From an uncultured Dehalococcoidia bacterium (lineage in GTDB: Bacteria > Chloroflexota > Dehalococcoidia > Lucifugimonadales > UBA1123), in assembly GCA_951812505.1 (NCBI GenBank), contig CATOSI010000003.1, forward strand, positions 124,001-188,000: 64,000 nucleotides of DNA, given 5' to 3'. A program made the translations under genes and the position numbers. This document shows, piece by piece, positions 26,690 to 35,454 of this stretch. How positions within the stretch are numbered: the stretch's first letter is position 1; each line of letters starts with the position of its first letter. Below the pieces are notes generated by a model. That model had not been told where the DNA came from. It ran no database searches and saw nothing but the letters and a program-made list of their open reading frames with translations.

Positions 26690-27805
26690 CTAGTCCAGGG
26701 TGGCGACGCGGTGGGCGTCTATCCAGTCCCAGTCGAGCTCGAAGCCGAGGCCCGGCGCAATCGGAGCTTCGATAACGCCTCGATCATTCAGTTCGATGTC
26801 CTGGACGAGGCCGAACTGATGGGCCTCTGTGGGCATCCAGTACTCGTAGTAGGCGCAGTTCCGCACGGAGTAGATCACGTGAAGGTTGGCTATGTTGAGC
26901 AGGGAGTTGCCTGCCGTGCCGATCTCGCAGTTTATGCCGAATCCCTCAGCCATGGAGCAGAGTTTCTTGAGGCCGGTGATGCCGAGCTTGCGGGCGGTGC
27001 CGCGCACGAGTCTTGCCGCGTTCAGACGGATGTAGTGGTAGCCGGTCTGGAACTGGTTTTCGGGCTTGTCGCTCATGCAGATTGGTGTGATCAGGCGCCT
27101 GCTGAGTTCGGCGATGTTGTCGTATTCGTGGGCCGGGATGGGGTCTTCGTACCAGTAGAAGCCGAGGTCGTCCGCGGCGCTTCCCACGTCCAGCGCCTTG
27201 CGAAAGTCGTAGCCGTTGTTGGGATCGAGCATGAGTTCCATGTCGTCCCCGACGATGTCCCTCACTCCGGCCATCATCTCGAAAACATTGGCGGTGTCCA
27301 TGACGCCCGGGTGTATCTTGTAGGCGCGGAATCCGGCGGCGCGTATCTGGTGCGCCTCTCCGAAGTAGCCTACGGGGGACTCGTGGCGCGGCGGGTAGGT
27401 GGCGTAAACCTCGGTCTCGTCGCGGCTTGCGCCGAGCAGCTTATAGACAGGGACGCCGGCAGCTTTGCCCGCGATGTCCCAGAGGGCCACGTCCACGGGT
27501 GCCCAGGCGTTCATGCCTAGTCCGCGCCGACCGCTGAGAATCGGCAGCCGGCTCCACAGACGTTCGCGCTCAAACGGGTCGCGTCCGAGTATTTCCGGCT
27601 TGAGGACGTTGAGAATAGGTCCGAACTGTCCGTGACCGCCGCCTCTGAAGTCGCCGACGAAGCAGTTGCCCTCGACGCCCTCATCGGTCATGATGCGCAG
27701 GACGCCCTGCTCCACATCTCCGAAGAATCGGCCCAGGTCGGAGTCGAGGCCAGTGTCGGGCAGCGCGCGGCGGACTACTTCTATCTTGACGTCGGTTATC
27801 TTCAA
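26690..27805 (-). CDS. Enolase-superfamily dehydratase/racemase (MR-MLE type)
   Basis: A 371-residue protein with the N-terminal capping domain (M-K-I-T-D-V-K-I-E-V) and the TIM-barrel catalytic domain. Visible metal-site and base elements: Y-K-I-H-P near 159, L-D-P-N-N-G-Y-D near 196, W-Y-E-D-P near 222 and C-M-S-D-K-P near 247. Enolase-superfamily enzymes take a proton alpha to a carboxylate, with Mg2+. Reaction and substrate cannot be fixed; an acid-sugar dehydratase is most likely. The start is TTG with AGGA 7 nt upstream. Next to an MFS carrier and near a second enzyme of the superfamily (29320), which suggests a catabolic cluster. Confidence 0.85.
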   Translation of the reverse strand: MKITDVKIEVVRRALPDTGLDSDLGRFFGDVEQGVLRIMTDEGVEGNCFVGDFRGGGHGQFGPILNVLKPEILGRDPFERERLWSRLPILSGRRGLGMNAWAPVDVALWDIAGKAAGVPVYKLLGASRDETEVYATYPPRHESPVGYFGEAHQIRAAGFRAYKIHPGVMDTANVFEMMAGVRDIVGDDMELMLDPNNGYDFRKALDVGSAADDLGFYWYEDPIPAHEYDNIAELSRRLITPICMSDKPENQFQTGYHYIRLNAARLVRGTARKLGITGLKKLCSMAEGFGINCEIGTAGNSLLNIANLHVIYSVRNCAYYEYWMPTEAHQFGLVQDIELNDRGVIEAPIAPGLGFELDWDWIDAHRVATLD

Positions 27806-28033
27806 TTCTTGGTCCTGTTATTTAGCTGGACTTATGAAGCCTGTATGTTTGCTGGTGGCTGCTGGAGGGGTCTGGTACCTGCATATCATCCACAAAGACG
27901 TCTATTTTCCAGTTCCGGGGGTTTTCAGAGCCGCCGGATTCCATATATAGATTCGGATTTATGGTTTTCGACCTTCACATCCGTTTGGAATACGCTCATT
28001 GTAGCAGAATGTGGGAGAGGATGCGTAGCGGAA

Positions 28034-28636
28034 TCATATCACCTGAAAGTGCGCTTCAGTCGGCGCGCAATCAACGCCGTTGATTGGGACGATGTCCTGC
28101 GGGCAGGCGGAAAAGGCGATGATACAGTCCATTTCCGCTCTCAGCAGCAGATAGTCTCCCGGTTTACAGACAGGTGGCTCGAAGCTCAAGCTACCGTCTG
28201 GTTTCACGGGTATGTTCATAAACAGGTTCCACGGGCTGGGGGTCTCCGGGGGCGTTAGACCAAGTTCGGCCAGAGCGGCAGCCAGATTGTCGGTGCAGTT
28301 ATCGTGGTACTCCCGGCAGCCCAGCAGTTCATAGCGATAGCGGTCACAGGCGGCTAACAGTGTGTCGTGAATGCCGCCTGATGTGTCCTCTACCACAGTC
28401 AGTATCGGACGTCTGTGGTTGGTCACCATGGAGTCGCCCACATCGGCCATTATGCGATTCAGCGCTGTCCTGGAATGCTCCATGGACATGAACTCTTCCA
28501 GATCAGCCTGGTTGAATGCCCAAGTGTCAACTACCTGCTGTCCATGAGTATTGATAACCTTGACATGCTGCCCACTCCTGATCAAGGCAGCCCTGCCACT
28601 TCTCGCAGGGATGGTCGCTGGGTGATTTATCGCCAT
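28034..28636 (-). CDS. DUF1989 / urea carboxylase-associated family protein
   Basis: A 200-residue protein of the family annotated as urea-carboxylase-associated (DUF1989). Signature segments are V-I-N-T-H-G-Q-Q-V-V-D-T-W-A near 27-40, S-M-E-H-S-R near 51, G-C-R-E-Y-H-D-N-C near 105, and P-S-P-W-N-L-F-M-N-I-P near 132-142; these hold conserved Cys and His that may bind metal. Family members sit near urea, allophanate or nucleobase degradation genes. Here a cytosine-deaminase-like gene follows upstream at 28822, so a role in nitrogen-compound breakdown is likely, but the activity is not established. Confidence 0.85.
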   Translation of the reverse strand: MAINHPATIPARSGRAALIRSGQHVKVINTHGQQVVDTWAFNQADLEEFMSMEHSRTALNRIMADVGDSMVTNHRRPILTVVEDTSGGIHDTLLAACDRYRYELLGCREYHDNCTDNLAAALAELGLTPPETPSPWNLFMNIPVKPDGSLSFEPPVCKPGDYLLLRAEMDCIIAFSACPQDIVPINGVDCAPTEAHFQVI

Positions 28637-28821
28637 TACCGGACCTCGCTTTCATATACAGTGTACGGGGACCCATCATGTTGGCAGACTATGGGAATAT
28701 CCTCCGTTGGCGACGCCAGTAACAGCATACTGGACATGGGAGCGATGCCACAAAGCTGAGGGAGTGAGTTCGGCGGAGGGATCGGGACTGACCTGTAATG
28801 CAGTCCGGCGTCGTTTCCGTC

Positions 28822-29265
28822 CTACCTTCCTATGTCTCGGTTCCAGTGCTGGGGGTTGGCTTCGATGAATCCTGCAAGTAGCCGCTTGGCACCGTCGAGG
28901 TCGAGGTCTATGACTTCTATGCCGTGCCGAACCATCAGATCGTAGCCGTTGTGTTCCTGAAAGTTCTCGGACTCGGCAGCCACCACCTTGGTTATGCCGA
29001 ACTGCACGGTTGCTCCGGCGCACATGTGACAGGGCATGAGAGTGGAGTACATCGTCATGCCGCGAAAGTCCTGTATGGTCTTGCCGGCGTTGTAGAGACA
29101 GTTTATCTCGGCGTGCATGACGCAGGCCGAGTCCTGCATCATGCGATTGCGTCCGGTCGCGACAAGGTTGCCGTCGCCATCCACGAGCGCCGCGCCTATA
29201 GGAATGCCGCCTTCCTCTATTCCGGTACGCGCCTCATCGAGGGCCGCCTGCATGAACTCGTCCAT
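28822..29265 (-). CDS. Cytosine deaminase, yeast Fcy1-like (CDA superfamily)
   Basis: A 147-residue zinc deaminase with H-A-E-I-N near 51-55 (zinc His and catalytic Glu) and P-C-H-M-C-A-G-A near 79-86 (zinc cysteines). The C-terminus F-I-E-A-N-P-Q-H-W-N-R-D-I-G closely matches the tail of yeast cytosine deaminase Fcy1, so cytosine or a related pyrimidine is the likely substrate (cytosine to uracil plus ammonia). Most bacteria instead use the unrelated CodA amidohydrolase. GGGAG lies 8 nt upstream of the ATG. It sits beside the DUF1989 gene on the same strand and between two enolase-superfamily genes. Confidence 0.85.
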   Translation of the reverse strand: MDEFMQAALDEARTGIEEGGIPIGAALVDGDGNLVATGRNRMMQDSACVMHAEINCLYNAGKTIQDFRGMTMYSTLMPCHMCAGATVQFGITKVVAAESENFQEHNGYDLMVRHGIEVIDLDLDGAKRLLAGFIEANPQHWNRDIGR

Positions 29266-29319
29266 CGTGAATTCTCCCTGCCGTAGCTTATTGGACGTGT
29301 TGCGAGTGATCGTCGGTCC

Positions 29320-30516
29320 CTAGATATTCCTGAAGTCCAGTTCACGCTCCGATTCCACCTTGGCTTCGTCTAGCTCGATTCCGAGACCCGGGGAGTCCGG
29401 CACGGTGATCATGCCGTCAACGGGAACGAGCGGGTCTTTCAGGTAGAACTGGTGGACGGCGTTCCACTTGATGAGGAATTCCTGGATGGGCGTGGTGGTC
29501 GGAGGCTGGGACGCTATGACATGCGCGGTGGCGTGCGAACTGTGTCCGTGCGGTATGACCGGCAGGTCGAATGCTGAGGCCAGAGCGCATATCTTGACGG
29601 TTTCGCTGATGCCGCCGCACCAGTAGATGTCGGGCTGCAGCACGTCCATCGCGTACTTCTCGACGACCTGTCTGAAACCCCATCGCGTGTACTCGTGCTC
29701 ACCGCCCGAAATATCTATGGGCGAGTTTCGACGGATCTCCGCGTAGCTGTCCAGCTTGTCGGCCATCACCGGCTCCTCCAGCCACCGGATGTCGTACTCG
29801 GCGAGCCTGTTGGCCATCTTTATGGCGTATGGCACGTTCCAGGAACTCCATGCGTCGAGCATGATGTCCACGTCGTCCCCGACCGCCTCCCTGAGCGTCC
29901 GGGCGAGTTCCAGGTTCCTGCGCTCGCCGTCGCGCCCGTCGGTGGGGCCGTCCCTGAAGAACCACTTGGTAGCGGTGTATCCCTGTCCGGCGATCCACGC
30001 GGCGCGGTCGGCGGCGTCCTCCGGCGCAATCGAGAATCCCAAAGCGCTGGCGTATGCGGGGAACTGAGTGCGGGTGGGTCCGCCCAGCAGCGTATAAACC
30101 GGTTGTCCCAGCGCCTTGCCCTTCAGGTCCCAGAGTCCGCAGTCCACGACGCTAATCGCCATCATGGTCTCGCCCTTGCGACCGTGGATCATCGAGCGGT
30201 ACATGACGTCCCAGAGTCGCTCGATGGCAAGCGGATCCTTGCCGACGAGCAACGGTCTCAGCGCGGTGTCTATGACGAACGCCTCGCTGCGGGAGCAGGG
30301 GCCGGACAGTCCGACCACGCCGTCGTCGGTGTGAATCTCCAGGAACGCGGCGCGGATCGCGTATCGGCCGTCGCCGAGGCTGGTGGAGTAGTCCGCTCCC
30401 TCTTTCCGATACTCCGGGTAGATGTCCTGGGGTCTGACGAGCCGCTCTTCCCAGAAGGGGTCGGGATGCTCCATCACGCCGTTTAGTTCGCGCAGTTTGA
30501 GGTCGGTTATCTTCAT
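29320..30516 (-). CDS. Enolase-superfamily dehydratase, L-rhamnonate dehydratase-like
   Basis: A 398-residue MR-MLE enzyme. Landmarks: V-D-C-G-L-W-D-L-K-G-K-A-L near 124-136, T-K-W-F-F-R-D-G-P near 183, M-L-D-A-W-S-S-W near 219, W-L-E-E-P near 245, G-E-H-E-Y-T-R-W-G-F near 272-281, and I-P-H-G-H-S near 322. The T-K-W-F-F-R segment and the C-terminal His motif resemble L-rhamnonate dehydratases and related acid-sugar dehydratases. Only a weak ribosome site is visible before the ATG. Together with 26690 and the MFS gene it suggests use of sugar acids or other hydroxy acids. Confidence 0.82.
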   Translation of the reverse strand: MKITDLKLRELNGVMEHPDPFWEERLVRPQDIYPEYRKEGADYSTSLGDGRYAIRAAFLEIHTDDGVVGLSGPCSRSEAFVIDTALRPLLVGKDPLAIERLWDVMYRSMIHGRKGETMMAISVVDCGLWDLKGKALGQPVYTLLGGPTRTQFPAYASALGFSIAPEDAADRAAWIAGQGYTATKWFFRDGPTDGRDGERRNLELARTLREAVGDDVDIMLDAWSSWNVPYAIKMANRLAEYDIRWLEEPVMADKLDSYAEIRRNSPIDISGGEHEYTRWGFRQVVEKYAMDVLQPDIYWCGGISETVKICALASAFDLPVIPHGHSSHATAHVIASQPPTTTPIQEFLIKWNAVHQFYLKDPLVPVDGMITVPDSPGLGIELDEAKVESERELDFRNI

Positions 30517-31010
30517 TTTCTATCTCACATCAATGCTCATTGTTTAAGGCATGTCGGAGACGGCACCCGTTACGGCAGCCCCGGATCCCCGGTTGTCCGA
30601 AGGGAATTATATACCCTGCGTCCCGAGACGCGAATCTACCGAGACAGAGAAGCAGGACTGCCATAGGAGAAACGGCGAAAGACGCCTAGCTATGGACTTG
30701 GGGAAGGAGGTGGCGGACAGGGTGGGATTCGAACCCACGAGAGCCTGTCTAAGACCCTACGCCCTTAGCAGGGGCGCGCCTTCAGCCGCTCGGCCACCTG
30801 TCCATGGCATCCGGCTCGACCGATATTGCGGTCTGAGCGGAGTATTGCACTATAGTAACTTTACATCAGACCGATACGTAGCGGCAAGTTCCGGACAGAC
30901 CGGATACCTGCAAAGTATCCCTCACTCGGTCCGCCATTCACAATTCTTGACTTGCGGGATAGAATGTCCGCACAGCTAACGGGAATCAGTTTCGGTGAGG
31001 AGCGTCCGAC
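30517..31010. other. Intergenic region around tRNA-Ser
   Basis: 494 bp between the dehydratase (minus) and the TPP enzyme (plus). It contains tRNA-Ser (30711-30803) and GATAGAAT (30958-30965), a plausible -10 for the TPP gene. I see no other gene. Confidence 0.5.
30711..30803 (-). tRNA. tRNA-Ser (anticodon GCT)
   Basis: A class II tRNA with a long variable arm. The acceptor GGACAGG pairs with CCTGTCC, and the anticodon stem CGCCC/GGGCG encloses CTGCTAA. T arm GTGGG/CCCAC with TTCGAAT. The discriminator is G, and CCA is encoded at 30711-30713. Confidence 0.95.
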
Positions 31011-32741
31011 GTGGAGAAACGAGCGATCAGGGGACATGCGTCCCAGATAATGGTAGAACAGCTGGCGGCGTCCGGCGTCAAGTATGTATTCAACAACTCC
31101 GGCTCACGTGAAGCGCTGTTCTTCGATACGCTGCACGCCCACTCCGACATTCACGGCATTCTGGGACTGCACGAAGGCTCCGTGACCGCCATGGCAGGCG
31201 GGTACACGCAGGTCAATGCCGACCCCGGTGTCATGGTCGTACATCTCGGCGCCGGACTCGCTCAGAGCATGGGACAGCTTATCAACGTGTGGTGGGGAGG
31301 GCTGCCCGTCGTGGTGATTACCTTCGCAGGCGACACCGGCAGCTTCGCGGACAGGATAAGCCTCGACCTGAGCCACAGCTTCGGACCCACCTCTATCGCG
31401 GCTCCAATGACCAAGGAGAACTGGACGGTTGTCGAACCGGAGGGACTGCCTGCCGCCTTAGAGCGCGCGCTGAGGGTCGCCACGACGCCTCCCGTCGGAC
31501 CTGTTCATCTGGCCGTGTACGACAGTATGCTCGGTCCCGCGCCGGTGGATACGCAGATCATCGAGGGCAGCATACCCGAGGTCAGGGCAGGCTACCCGTC
31601 CGATGACGATATGGAGCGTGTCGCACTCGCGCTGCACGAGGCTGAGCGTCCGCTCATCTACGCCGGAGACGGCATCTGGAAGAGCGGGGCCGAGGCCGCC
31701 GTTACCCAGATAGCGGAGCGTTTCGGGGCGGCGGTCGCAACAGGTATGAACGACCTGCGCGGAGTGCCGATCAAGCATCCTCAGCACGTCGGATACTTCC
31801 CACGCGCCGTTGACGCTCTCCAACCGGACCTCATCCTGTCCATTGGCTCTCGTCACGGGGGCGCGGGTACTGCCTCCGACTACGACGGGTTTGGCGGCAA
31901 TGCCAAACTGATCGCTATTGGCGCCGACGTGGAGAACCTGAAGAATATGCCCGGTCTCGACCTGGCCATACTTGCAGATGAACGCCGTGCGATGGAGAAA
32001 CTGGCAGCGCTGGTGCAAAGCGAAACGACTCCCGAACGCTACGACGACCGCAGACAGTGGGCGCGAGAGAACTCAGTCTCGCTCAGGAACGAACGCCGCG
32101 CCGCGCTGGGCAGACCCGCTCAGGAGGGCCGTGTCCGCGCGCTGCCCATAATTGACGCCCTGGACTCCGAACTCGAACGATTGGGAGGGGGAATCGTAAC
32201 CACCGAACAGTTCGCCGTGCCGCAGGACGTGGTCGGCGGCGACAACGGCCCGGGCAACAATATGTACATACGCCCCGCCGGAGGCTCGGAGGGCTACGGG
32301 GTCGGCGCTCCCATAGGCGCGAAGCTCGCCGCGCCGGACAAACCTGTCGTCGGACTGGTGGGCGACGGCTCTCTCTACTACGCGGACAGCGGACTGTGGA
32401 CAGCGGTCCACCATCGCATCCCGGTACTGTACCTGATTACGAACAACCAGGCATACGGAATCGTCGCGGGCGCTTTCGGAAACGCCGAAGCCAATATGCG
32501 CGAGTCGGGCGACTACGGCGGAGTCGCGCTCACCGGCATGGACCCCACCCGGATTGCCGAGGGCTTCGGAATGGAGGCCGTTGACCTGACCGACGAGTCG
32601 AAGGCGAATGAGACGATAGCGGAAGGACTGCGAATCGTCGAGAACGAGCGACGCCCGTTCCTCATCAACGCGCACATGCCCATGGGACTGCCGGAAGGAG
32701 GTCGTCCGGCACAGCAATTCAGATTCGTGGACGAAGGCTAA
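31011..32741 (+). CDS. Thiamine-pyrophosphate enzyme (benzoylformate decarboxylase / acetolactate-synthase-like)
   Basis: A 576-residue protein with three TPP-enzyme domains in order: PYR (about 5-165, catalytic Glu55 in L-H-E-G-S), central (about 190-330) and PP (about 360-555). The cofactor motif runs from G-D-G-S-L-Y-Y to the Asn pair in L-I-T-N-N about 28 residues later. This fits 2-keto acid decarboxylases or acetohydroxyacid-synthase-like lyases; the exact substrate is unclear. Not ilvB: no small subunit follows, and the FAD region is weak. GTG start with GAGGAG 8 nt before it. Confidence 0.88.
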   Translation: MEKRAIRGHASQIMVEQLAASGVKYVFNNSGSREALFFDTLHAHSDIHGILGLHEGSVTAMAGGYTQVNADPGVMVVHLGAGLAQSMGQLINVWWGGLPVVVITFAGDTGSFADRISLDLSHSFGPTSIAAPMTKENWTVVEPEGLPAALERALRVATTPPVGPVHLAVYDSMLGPAPVDTQIIEGSIPEVRAGYPSDDDMERVALALHEAERPLIYAGDGIWKSGAEAAVTQIAERFGAAVATGMNDLRGVPIKHPQHVGYFPRAVDALQPDLILSIGSRHGGAGTASDYDGFGGNAKLIAIGADVENLKNMPGLDLAILADERRAMEKLAALVQSETTPERYDDRRQWARENSVSLRNERRAALGRPAQEGRVRALPIIDALDSELERLGGGIVTTEQFAVPQDVVGGDNGPGNNMYIRPAGGSEGYGVGAPIGAKLAAPDKPVVGLVGDGSLYYADSGLWTAVHHRIPVLYLITNNQAYGIVAGAFGNAEANMRESGDYGGVALTGMDPTRIAEGFGMEAVDLTDESKANETIAEGLRIVENERRPFLINAHMPMGLPEGGRPAQQFRFVDEG

Positions 32742-32842
32742 GCCTTCACCCTTATTGATATGGGCTGAGAACTATCTGATCTTGCAACTCGGATACTTGG
32801 CCTGTTTTTTATGAGATCGAGCAGGAAATGGACTGATTAGCA

Positions 32843-33406
32843 ATGGCGAGATGGGAAAAGCGCGAGTTCAACCTGCCTCCCACACACAGGTGGCAGGCCA
32901 GGAAGGGCAACAAGATATTCATCGCCGACAGAGGAGCGGTGCAGTTCGAGTACCCCGGCGATTGGGTCGCCTCGCCCGGAGAGCACTCCTTCTGCTTCTA
33001 CGATAAGCCGGAGCCGGACGACGACATACGGCTGGAATGTTCTATGATTCGTATGCCGCCTATCAAGGATGACGACTGGAGCGGACTTCCGCTGTCCGAT
33101 CTGTTGGAGAATACGGTTCTAGCCTCAGACACGAGGGGCGTTACGAAGACCGGGAGCAACCGCCGCCTCCGGCGTCCGAACATGGAGGCGGAGTGGCTGG
33201 AGGTTGACTTCTTCGACCCAAGCCAGGACCGCTGGGCGAAGTCGCGTATGTGTCTTGCGCGCGGCAACGGCATTCAGGCGTTCATAACGATGGACTACTG
33301 GCCGGAGGACGCCGCGACAGTGCGTCGAGTCTGGGACGATGTGCTGCGCTCCCTGAAGCTGGGCGAGTACATCAGCAGCCCCTTCCGGGGGCCGCGGCCC
33401 CGCTGA
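32843..33406 (+). CDS. Conserved hypothetical protein, possible PsbP-like beta fold
   Basis: Not firmly recognised. The 187-residue product has no signal peptide. Residues about 27-170 alternate short strands in a pattern seen in PsbP/DUF1795-like proteins: A-V-Q-F-E-Y-P-G-D-W-V near 33-43 and a long amphipathic C-terminal helix with V-W-D-D-V-L-R-S-L-K. Such P-x-x-W starts are common in that fold, but the match is only by pattern. The gene after it (33426) begins 19 nt downstream, so the two are probably cotranscribed. Confidence 0.5.
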   Translation: MARWEKREFNLPPTHRWQARKGNKIFIADRGAVQFEYPGDWVASPGEHSFCFYDKPEPDDDIRLECSMIRMPPIKDDDWSGLPLSDLLENTVLASDTRGVTKTGSNRRLRRPNMEAEWLEVDFFDPSQDRWAKSRMCLARGNGIQAFITMDYWPEDAATVRRVWDDVLRSLKLGEYISSPFRGPRPR

Positions 33407-33425
33407 GAGAGTAGGACCGATCAAA

Positions 33426-33854
33426 ATGACATGGCTACGATGGCTTAGTGCGTTCGCACCAACAGAGAGACGCTACGGCCTTATCGCCCTCGAGTTGGGA
33501 CTCGAACCAGAAGACGTCCTCTCCCCTGTCGAGATTGCGCGGCTGTCCATGGACGGCGCGGCGCGAGATATTGACCAATCCGCGCTACAGAGTTTCAGAG
33601 ACAGCGACCTGATAATCAGTGCGCGAGAGTCCTCAGGACAACTCTGTTACGTAGCGGTCGAGGTTTCGTACACGGTCGGGCACTCCGATATTGATCGCGC
33701 CATCGCCCACGCGGAATTAATCACCCATATCACCGGCTCTCCCGCATTTCCCGTTGTAAGCGGAGTTCACGCCGCCGCGGTCGCAGAAGCGCGGCTGAAC
33801 TCCGAAGCCATTCACTGGCACCAACTGCTCCGAAAGACACTCGACCCTCGCTGA
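33426..33854 (+). CDS. Small protein with PD-(D/E)XK-like domain, paralogous to the gene at 16860
   Basis: A 142-residue cytosolic protein. The core S-D-L-I-I-S-A-R (Asp61), Y-V-A-V-E-V-S-Y (Glu79, Ser81) and H-S-D-I-D-R-A aligns with the C-terminal part of the protein at 16860-17603. It lacks that protein's long coiled coil; residues 1-50 are instead a short helical head. The Asp to Glu spacing fits a nuclease-type core, but Lys is replaced by Ser. Function unknown. No recognised partner lies next to it. Confidence 0.5.
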   Translation: MTWLRWLSAFAPTERRYGLIALELGLEPEDVLSPVEIARLSMDGAARDIDQSALQSFRDSDLIISARESSGQLCYVAVEVSYTVGHSDIDRAIAHAELITHITGSPAFPVVSGVHAAAVAEARLNSEAIHWHQLLRKTLDPR

Positions 33855-33907
33855 CTTGCGTGAGTGAGTCAGCAACCTCCGCCGCCATCATGTCCCGTAA
33901 GGGCTAC

Positions 33908-34570
33908 TCACGCAGGTTCGGGAAGCGGCGCTATGACAAGCTCCACTTTGTCGGGGAGTTCCAGCGCGGAGTCCTGTAAGCCTGTGTCAAGCTTCTCCTT
34001 CTCTTCTTCTGGAAGGTACAACTCTACGATGTTCCTCTTCACATCGATTCCCGAGGACGCCAGAATGCCCAACCCTTCCAGGATTTCGTGAGCCTCCCGC
34101 TGTGCAGCTCTGAGCTCCGCTAGCGTCGCTTCCACATGGCGCACCTCCACCATGTCGGCAAGTATGGTGCCGTGGACATACGGACGAATCGTTTCCTCAC
34201 CGTCGCGCGTGAACGCAAAGACCACCCCGAATGTCGGTTCATGCTGTATCCAGTGTCCTCCGTACGTCTCCTGTTCGTTCTCGCTCACCGCGGCCCCCAG
34301 CTTGCCAATCGTCCGCTGAAGACCGAGGCGACGTATCGCTTCGTCCAAATCAACACCGGTGTCTTCCGCGTATGATCGCGCGTCCTGGATTACCGCGTCG
34401 GTAACGGGTGGGATTTCGACGGCCACGGGAGATCGCACAGGCTCAGGACGGGAGGACGAAGTTGGAATGCCCCCTTCAATCTGCGTGTCCTGTCCAACGC
34501 CGCACGCTATGAGCGCGAGAGCCACTCCTGCGAAAAAAGTGTGTGTCAGAGCTCGTCTTATCGTCCTCAT
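33908..34570 (-). CDS. Lipoprotein of unknown function
   Basis: A 220-residue protein starting at ATG 34570 with AGGAGG just upstream. The signal peptide (about 1-22) ends in A-L-I-A-C (lipobox, Cys23). The mature part has an acidic Ser/Pro linker, a helical region with D-A-V-I-Q-D-A-R-S-Y-A near 52-62 that includes an R-R-L-G-L-Q segment, and C-terminal repeats of charged helices. No family recognised. A much longer upstream reading without a ribosome site is rejected. The gene diverges from the phosphoesterase at 34839, with a palindrome between them. Confidence 0.65.
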   Translation of the reverse strand: MRTIRRALTHTFFAGVALALIACGVGQDTQIEGGIPTSSSRPEPVRSPVAVEIPPVTDAVIQDARSYAEDTGVDLDEAIRRLGLQRTIGKLGAAVSENEQETYGGHWIQHEPTFGVVFAFTRDGEETIRPYVHGTILADMVEVRHVEATLAELRAAQREAHEILEGLGILASSGIDVKRNIVELYLPEEEKEKLDTGLQDSALELPDKVELVIAPLPEPA

Positions 34571-34669
34571 GCCATCCTCCTGAGCGACATTAGCAGTGGG
34601 GTTCGCGTCCTTCCCCTCATTTCGAATCACAAGAGCATGATGCCACCCGGCCATACACCAGCCAAACGT

Positions 34670-34709
34670 CAGATGTGTCGCATTCGGCCAAATTCGTGAG
34701 ACACATCTG
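34670..34709. promoter_or_regulatory. Perfect 10-bp inverted repeat in a divergent promoter region
   Basis: CAGATGTGTC (34670-34679) and GACACATCTG (34700-34709) are perfect inverted arms 20 bp apart, and the spacer holds a second near-palindrome, ATTCGGCCAAAT. It lies 100 bp from the lipoprotein start and 130 bp from the phosphoesterase start, as expected for an operator. Confidence 0.5.
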
Positions 34710-34838
34710 TAACACTCACCGGATTTGCGCGGGACTTCGCAGGACACGGGCGCAAGACGGGCCGAATATACGCTCTCGATAACGCGCCGCTCCAAATCCC
34801 CATTGACCTGACAGCCCCCACACAGTATATTTCGGCGC

Positions 34839-35426
34839 ATGATAATTGGACTTCTTTCCGACACACACCTGCCAAACCTGATAACCGACCTCGGTGAACT
34901 TGGTCCTGAGACGGTCGAGTTCTTCAGCGGCGTTGACCTCATCCTGCACGGCGGAGACCTCACCACGCCGACTGTACTCGACTGGCTCGAGCAGTTTGCG
35001 CCCGTCCTGTGCTCCACCGGCAACAATGACCCGATCCCGGACTCCCGCTGCGAGGAAGTCCAGGTGTTGGAGATAGAGGGCTGGCGCGTCGGTATGCGCC
35101 ACTCTCTCGAAGGACAGTTCAAGCCCGTGCCTACGCTGCAACGCTTCTTCCCGCGTCCTGTGGACATCATGATCTCCGGGCACACGCACGAGGAAAGGCT
35201 GGAACACCGCGACGGCGTCACACTAGTCAACAGCGGCTCGATAACCTTCCCGCATCACAAGGAACTGCGCTTCGGCACTGCAGGGTTGCTGGAACTCACG
35301 CCCCAGCGAATGAACGTCAAGCTCTTCCCACTGGGACATACGAGCGGCAGACCCAATCCCTCTCGCACGCTCGAACTAGAAGTCCTGCGCGACAACGACG
35401 GCCTCCTGATGGCTGCCGACTCCTGA
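34839..35426 (+). CDS. Metallophosphoesterase, YfcE/MJ0936-like
   Basis: A 195-residue calcineurin-like phosphoesterase. Metal-site motifs in order: S-D-T-H near 7-10, G-G-D near 38-40, G-N-N-D near 60-63, G-H-T-H near 112-115. Members hydrolyse phosphodiesters such as 2',3'-cyclic nucleotides with Mn2+ or Ni2+. No signal peptide, so cytosolic. The start is ATG 34839; the region before it lacks an obvious ribosome site. It ends 28 nt before the CoA transferase gene, so both may be one transcript. Confidence 0.88.
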   Translation: MIIGLLSDTHLPNLITDLGELGPETVEFFSGVDLILHGGDLTTPTVLDWLEQFAPVLCSTGNNDPIPDSRCEEVQVLEIEGWRVGMRHSLEGQFKPVPTLQRFFPRPVDIMISGHTHEERLEHRDGVTLVNSGSITFPHHKELRFGTAGLLELTPQRMNVKLFPLGHTSGRPNPSRTLELEVLRDNDGLLMAADS

Positions 35427-35454
35427 CTCACATCAAACTTTCTGGACGGCCCCC

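Noticed and set aside
31011..32741. Naming the TPP enzyme ilvB
   Set aside because: No ilvN or ilvC nearby and no convincing FAD-domain motif; a generic TPP lyase or decarboxylase is as likely.
33908..35230. A long minus-strand reading frame extending upstream of the lipoprotein
   Set aside because: The upstream part overlaps the phosphoesterase, has no start with a ribosome site, and the proper lipoprotein signal begins at 34570 with AGGAGG.
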